Assembly: GCA_013696525.1 (NCBI GenBank)
Contig: JACCYK010000598.1
Span: 1-9,378 of the forward strand
DNA: 9,378 nucleotides
DNA from: Chloroflexia bacterium
GTDB lineage: Bacteria; Chloroflexota; Chloroflexia; Thermomicrobiales; UBA6265
Direction of reading: 5' to 3'
Of this stretch, positions 6,097 to 9,378 are shown piece by piece (position 1 is the stretch's first letter; every line of letters begins with the position of its first letter). Position numbers and translations under genes: made by a program. The notes beneath the pieces are model-generated. The model searched no databases. It was not told the origin of the DNA and saw nothing but the letters and a program-made list of their open reading frames with translations.

Positions 6097-6774
6097 ATGG
6101 CGAATATCATCACTGTCGGACGGCTGGTTCTACTGTTTGTCGTGGTGGTGATGATCTACCAGCGGCCGGTCGATCTTGCCCTGCTTTCCATGATTCTCCT
6201 AATCGTGGTCTTTGCCGGCGACGGCCTCGATGGCTGGGTGGCGCGACGGCGTCAATCGACCTCCCAGTTTGGGGCGGTGTTCGACATCGCCGGCGACCGC
6301 ATCGTCGAGACGGTGCTCTGGGTGGTGTTCGCGAACCTCAACCTCGTCCCGGTCTGGGCGCCGCTGGCCGTCATCACTCGCGGCGGGATCGTCGACGCCC
6401 TGCGCTCACTCTCCTACGCGGAGGGCAAGACCGCCTTCGGCGAAGATTCGATGATGCGATCAGCGGTCACTCGATGGCTGACCTCCGGCCGGTTCATGCG
6501 CGCCTTCTATGGCTATGTCAAGGCGGCCGGCTTTGTCTTTCTGGCCGGCCTGGCGGGGTATCAGCAACCGGGAGCGGCGGGGACGTGGCTGGCCGCCGTC
6601 TACGGCATTGACCTGGTCCGCATCCTGGGGTGGTTGTTCGTTTGGCTCGCTCTCGCGCTCATGCTGATCCGTGGCTTGCCCGTGATCGTTGACGCCTGGC
6701 CCTATCTCCGCCAGTCGCGGGCGGTTGGCGCTGCCGCGGTTTCAACTGTCGAGCCGCCCGTGGCACGTCGATGA
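6097..6774 (+). CDS. CDP-alcohol phosphatidyltransferase family membrane protein
   Basis: A 225-residue integral membrane enzyme that would transfer a phosphatidyl group from CDP-diacylglycerol to a small alcohol (glycerol-3-phosphate, inositol phosphate or similar), the head-group step of phospholipid synthesis. The family signature D-x2-DG-x2-AR-x8-G-x3-D-x3-D is complete: D42, D45-G46, A49-R50, G59, D63 and D67. These aspartates bind the metal and CDP. Hydrophobic segments lie at about 8-24, 27-41, 70-95, 141-158 and 169-195, consistent with the usual multi-pass fold. Length is normal for the family. A GGGAG lies about 14 nt before the ATG, somewhat far, so the ribosome site is modest. The stop overlaps the next start as ATGA, coupling it to the acyltransferase. 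The motif does not tell a phosphatidylglycerophosphate synthase from a phosphatidylinositol-phosphate synthase; the neighbour leans slightly to the second. Confidence 0.88.
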   Translation: MANIITVGRLVLLFVVVVMIYQRPVDLALLSMILLIVVFAGDGLDGWVARRRQSTSQFGAVFDIAGDRIVETVLWVVFANLNLVPVWAPLAVITRGGIVDALRSLSYAEGKTAFGEDSMMRSAVTRWLTSGRFMRAFYGYVKAAGFVFLAGLAGYQQPGAAGTWLAAVYGIDLVRILGWLFVWLALALMLIRGLPVIVDAWPYLRQSRAVGAAAVSTVEPPVARR

Positions 6775-7904
6775 CCGAGCCGGCGGGCGCCGCGGCCATG
6801 GCTGAAACCGACCTGTCCGCGGCTGGATCAATGACCGGCGAATCACCGGCGTTGACCAGCCAGCGGGAACAGGGTCAATCGCGCCGCCCCAGCGACCGCT
6901 TCCGGAACGAAGCGCGCCGGGAGTTTCGCTATATCCTCAGCATCGTCCTAGCCACCGTTTGCTCGTGGATCGTGGCGATCCTGCCGGGACGATTCCGGCG
7001 CTGGGCGGCGGATCAAGGCGGGGTGTTGTGGCACCGGCTAGCGCCGACGTACCGGGGGAATGTCCGGGACAACATCGCCCAGGTCGTGGGGCCGGCGGCA
7101 TCGGCGGACGACCTGGATGCCATGGTGCGCCGGATCTTCAAGATCAGCTCGCGGAATTTTTCCGATTTGTTGCGGCTGCCGCATACCACCGAGCTGGAAC
7201 TGATCCGGACCGTGCCGCTGGCGGATGGCCTGTGGACCGCGTTGAGCACGGCCCGCGCCCGCGGTCAGGGTGTCGTGCTGCTGACCGCCCACGTCGGCGC
7301 CTTTGACTATGTGGGGCAGGCCATTGCCGCCCATCGCTTTCCGTTGACGGTCGTGACTGGTCGCACGACTTCACGGTTCATCTTCGACGCGGTGACGTAC
7401 TTGCGGCGTAGCCGCCGCATGGTCCTGGTCGAGGCGAGCCCGTCCGGGGTGCGGGCCGTGATTCGCGCCCTCCGGCGGGGCGAATGCGCGGTCTTCGTCG
7501 GCGACTACGATTTCTTTCAGAACGGCTATCCGGTGGAGTTCTTTGGCCGGCCGACGACCCTACCGCCGGGGCCGGTCCGGATCGCCCGCGACACGGGCGC
7601 CCTCGTCCTCGCCGTCTTTGGGCAGCGGACCGAGACCGGCTACGAGATGACGACCGCCGAGCCGTTTATCGTTGAGAAGACTCGAGACCTCGAGGCCGAC
7701 CTGCGGCGTGGGATGGAGCGGGTGGTCGCGATTTTCGAGCGGGCGATCGCGGCCACCCCTGACCAGTGGGTCATGTTCCAGCGGGTGTGGCCATCGGCAC
7801 CGGTCGACCCGGTCCGTGTCTTTCCGGTCGGGTCGCCCTTGGAGAGCGAGCTTCTCCGCCGCGTCGACGCCGTGCTGCCGCCGCCACGTCTCGACGCGCC
7901 TTAG
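6771..7904 (+). CDS. Lipid acyltransferase of the LpxL/HtrB-PatA superfamily (LPLAT)
   Basis: A 377-residue membrane-associated acyltransferase that would add a fatty acyl chain to a lipid or glycolipid. The first 45 or so residues are polar, low-complexity and probably disordered. A hydrophobic anchor follows at about 53-72. The catalytic motif H174-V-G-A-F-D179 (H-x4-D) sits in 'LLTAHVGAFDYVGQ', and family features include 'SSRNFSDLLRLP', 'GDYDFFQNGYPVEFFGRP', 'PPGPVRIARDTGALVLAVFG' and a C-terminal 'WVMFQRVWP'. In proteobacteria this family acylates lipid A; in mycobacteria the homologue PatA acylates phosphatidylinositol mannosides. The coupling to a CDP-alcohol phosphatidyltransferase favours a phospholipid or glycolipid acceptor. 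The start is the ATG overlapping the previous TGA; internal ATGs at codons 10 and 21 are alternatives given the poorly conserved N-terminus. Its last 134 bp overlap rimO on the opposite strand. Confidence 0.85.
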   Translation: MTEPAGAAAMAETDLSAAGSMTGESPALTSQREQGQSRRPSDRFRNEARREFRYILSIVLATVCSWIVAILPGRFRRWAADQGGVLWHRLAPTYRGNVRDNIAQVVGPAASADDLDAMVRRIFKISSRNFSDLLRLPHTTELELIRTVPLADGLWTALSTARARGQGVVLLTAHVGAFDYVGQAIAAHRFPLTVVTGRTTSRFIFDAVTYLRRSRRMVLVEASPSGVRAVIRALRRGECAVFVGDYDFFQNGYPVEFFGRPTTLPPGPVRIARDTGALVLAVFGQRTETGYEMTTAEPFIVEKTRDLEADLRRGMERVVAIFERAIAATPDQWVMFQRVWPSAPVDPVRVFPVGSPLESELLRRVDAVLPPPRLDAP

Positions 7905-9288
7905 CCGCTGGCGCATGTTTCGGCATGGTGCCGGGCGCCGCCGCCCAGAGATCGTAGGGCCCGGCGCCGGTAACCTCGACCTCGACCAGTGACCCAACCG
8001 CCAGGGCGCCGGGGATGAAGACGAGACCATCGACCTCCGGCGCGTGGCGACGAGCCCGGCCGACGGAAATTGGTTCGGTGTTCCCCGCGTCGTCTTCGGC
8101 TTCGCCGATCGCATCGACTAGGACTTGCAGCGTAGTGCCGACGAGCCGCTGGTTCTTGCCCAACGAGATGCCCTGCTGCAACTCCATGATCGCGTTCCGG
8201 CGCTCCTCGGCAATGCCGGCCGGCACGGCCGCCAGGTCGAGGGTGACCGCCTTGGTGCCGGGCTCCGGTGAATAGGTGAAGACGCCGACGTGGTCGAACT
8301 TCTGCTCGGCGACGAAGTCGTACAGCGTCTGGAACTGTTCGTCCGTCTCGCCGGGATAGCCGACGATCAGCGTAGTCCGCATCACGACGCCGTCCAGCTT
8401 TGCCCGGGCATGGTCGATCAGGCGGCGGGTCATCGCGATGTCGCTCGGCCGGTTCATGGTCCGCAGCACATCGCGATCGGCGTGCTGGATCGGCATGTCC
8501 AGATAGGGAAGCAGGGCATCATGCTCGGCCATGACGTCGACCATGCGCAGGGTGAGCGGGCTGGGATAGATGTAGAGCAGCCGCACCCAGGGCAGGTTCG
8601 GCACCTGCTCGACGATCATTTCGAGCAATTGGGGCAACCCGTGCTTCATGCCGAGGTCGGCCCCGTAGCGAATCGTATCCTGGGCGACGAGGACGATCTC
8701 TTTGGTTCCCTGGTTGACCAGGTCGACGATCTCCTGGAGGACGTGGAGCGGCCGCTTGCTGACCTGGCGGCCCTTGATGCTGGGGATCGTGCAGAAGGCG
8801 CAATTGTGGTCGCAGCCGTCCGCGACCTTGACGTACGCGGAGGGGCCGGCTTCGGCACGGGTGAACGTGGTCAGCATCCCCTGGCAACCGGCAACCTCCG
8901 GCTCCGGCGCTTCGCCGAACAGGCCGCCGACCACGTCGCCGATCTTGTACCACTCGCGGGTGGTCAAGACGTGATCGACCCCGGCCGGAATATCGTTCGC
9001 GTAGTTGCCGAGGGCCGGCATGCAGCCGGCCGCGATCAACACCTGGTCGCCGGTTCGTCCCGCCAGCAGCTCCTCGATCACGCTGACCGATTCGGCCCGC
9101 GCCGCGCCCAGGAAGCCACAGGTGTTGACGATGACGACCTCGGCCTCCTCCGGCCGGCTGGCGGCGGTGAGGCCGCGCTGTCGGAGCAGGTGATCCATGC
9201 CGTCGGAGTCAACCCGGTTCTTCGAGCAGCCGAGGGTGACGATGTGAAAGGCGCGCGTGGCGGCCGCCGCGGGCGGGGACTGAACCAA
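7771..9288 (-). CDS. rimO: Ribosomal protein S12 methylthiotransferase (radical SAM)
   Basis: RimO adds a methylthio group to the beta carbon of a conserved aspartate of ribosomal protein S12, using two 4Fe-4S clusters and S-adenosylmethionine. In order, numbered from the TTG at 9288 (505 residues): the UPF0004 domain with cluster cysteines in 'VTLGCSKNRVDSDGMD' (C21), 'IVNTCGFL' (C57) and 'IAAGCM' (C89); the radical SAM motif C159-x3-C163-x2-C166 in 'GCDHNCAFCTIPSIKGR'; RimO-typical 'WVRLLYIYPSP', 'LPYLDMPIQHA' and 'MRTTLIVGYPGETDEQF'; and a TRAM domain at about 380-450. RimO-like and not MiaB-like details are 'CSKNRVDSD' and 'RLLYIYP'. Start choice: an AAGGAG lies 9 nt before the TTG at 9288, whereas the TTG at 9306 has no ribosome site. 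A basic, Ala/Arg-rich tail of about 50 residues extends past the TRAM domain and overlaps the acyltransferase gene. Confidence 0.93.
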   Translation of the reverse strand: MVQSPPAAAATRAFHIVTLGCSKNRVDSDGMDHLLRQRGLTAASRPEEAEVVIVNTCGFLGAARAESVSVIEELLAGRTGDQVLIAAGCMPALGNYANDIPAGVDHVLTTREWYKIGDVVGGLFGEAPEPEVAGCQGMLTTFTRAEAGPSAYVKVADGCDHNCAFCTIPSIKGRQVSKRPLHVLQEIVDLVNQGTKEIVLVAQDTIRYGADLGMKHGLPQLLEMIVEQVPNLPWVRLLYIYPSPLTLRMVDVMAEHDALLPYLDMPIQHADRDVLRTMNRPSDIAMTRRLIDHARAKLDGVVMRTTLIVGYPGETDEQFQTLYDFVAEQKFDHVGVFTYSPEPGTKAVTLDLAAVPAGIAEERRNAIMELQQGISLGKNQRLVGTTLQVLVDAIGEAEDDAGNTEPISVGRARRHAPEVDGLVFIPGALAVGSLVEVEVTGAGPYDLWAAAPGTMPKHAPAAKARRDVAAAARRRRGGEARSPRATRPERHGPGRPVPMATPAGT

Positions 9289-9297
9289 GAGGGGTAA

Positions 9298-9303
9298 CTC
9301 CTT
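9298..9303 (-). promoter_or_regulatory. Ribosome binding site deciding the rimO start
   Basis: A perfect AAGGAG on the minus strand stands 9 nt before the TTG at 9288. It falls inside the longer reading from the TTG at 9306, which argues that the shorter start is used. Confidence 0.6.
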
Positions 9304-9342
9304 CAAGGGTGGATGTCGATTGCGACGACGCGCTCGCGTTGC

Positions 9343-9378
9343 CTAACGATAGTTGACGAACTGCAGGGCGACCGGGAA
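9343..9378 (-). CDS. Possible C-terminal end of the gene upstream of rimO
   Basis: From the right edge one minus-strand frame reads FPVALQFVNYR then TAG (9345-9343), which looks like the hydrophobic end of a protein. A second frame is open for 24 codons to a TGA at 9305-9303 and cannot be excluded. Too little is visible to name a product or to choose between them. Either way rimO would be a downstream gene in a same-strand run. Confidence 0.25.
   Translation of the reverse strand, partial: FPVALQFVNYR

Noticed and set aside
5814..6113. 99-codon minus-strand open frame in the divergent intergenic region
   Set aside because: Starts inside the phosphatidyltransferase gene, covers both predicted promoters, and shows no family resemblance or ribosome site.
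8290..9297. 335-codon plus-strand open frame opposite rimO
   Set aside because: It lies entirely antisense to a clear rimO gene, has no recognisable domain, and is a codon-bias shadow common in GC-rich DNA.
1..9378. Mobile element, CRISPR array, toxin-antitoxin or phage-defence system
   Set aside because: No transposase, integrase, direct-repeat array, small paired genes or defence-type domains are visible; the genes are recognisable metabolic, lipid, repair and translation families.

Overview
The window is GC-rich, has several genes packed tail-to-tail or overlapping by 4 bp, and carries protein features (a Tat signal followed by an 'AQEATP'-type mature N-terminus, a YcaQ-family protein, a PatA/HtrB-like acyltransferase next to a CDP-alcohol phosphatidyltransferase) that I associate with Chloroflexota, most likely the Thermomicrobia/Sphaerobacter side. 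The taxonomic call is an inference from protein style, not a database match.

Layout. (1) At the left edge, minus strand: a Tat-exported sugar-type ABC substrate-binding protein, followed 2 nt downstream by the first codons of another gene that runs off the window. (2) Plus strand: a YcaQ/AlkZ-like (HTH_42) winged-helix DNA glycosylase candidate with a Q-I-D motif, divergent from the binding protein. (3) Minus strand: a promoter, an AbgB-like M20 amidohydrolase, then (ATGA overlap) an FAD-dependent amine-oxidase-type (DAO family) gene. The FAD gene carries two independent lesions, a 1-base frameshift in a C5/G5 run and an in-frame TGA exactly where the family has a tryptophan. (4) Plus strand: a good promoter, a CDP-alcohol phosphatidyltransferase and, by another ATGA overlap, an LPLAT-type lipid acyltransferase, an apparent two-gene phospholipid/glycolipid unit. 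(5) Minus strand: rimO, the ribosomal protein S12 methylthiotransferase, whose basic C-terminal tail overlaps the acyltransferase 3' end by 134 bp in convergent orientation.

How the genes work together. The amidohydrolase and FAD oxidoreductase look like a catabolic pair (amide hydrolysis plus amine/amino-acid oxidation) that has lost or is losing its second enzyme, unless the lesions are assembly errors. The phosphatidyltransferase and acyltransferase form a membrane-lipid pair resembling the first two genes of the actinobacterial pgsA-patA-pimA order. rimO and the YcaQ-like gene are stand-alone housekeeping/repair genes. I found no RNA gene, CRISPR array, insertion sequence or prophage element. 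I do not see a convincing wholly new multi-gene system; the points most worth a second look are the doubly broken oxidoreductase, the rimO/acyltransferase overlap, the altered metal-site motifs of the M20 protein and the lipid pair.
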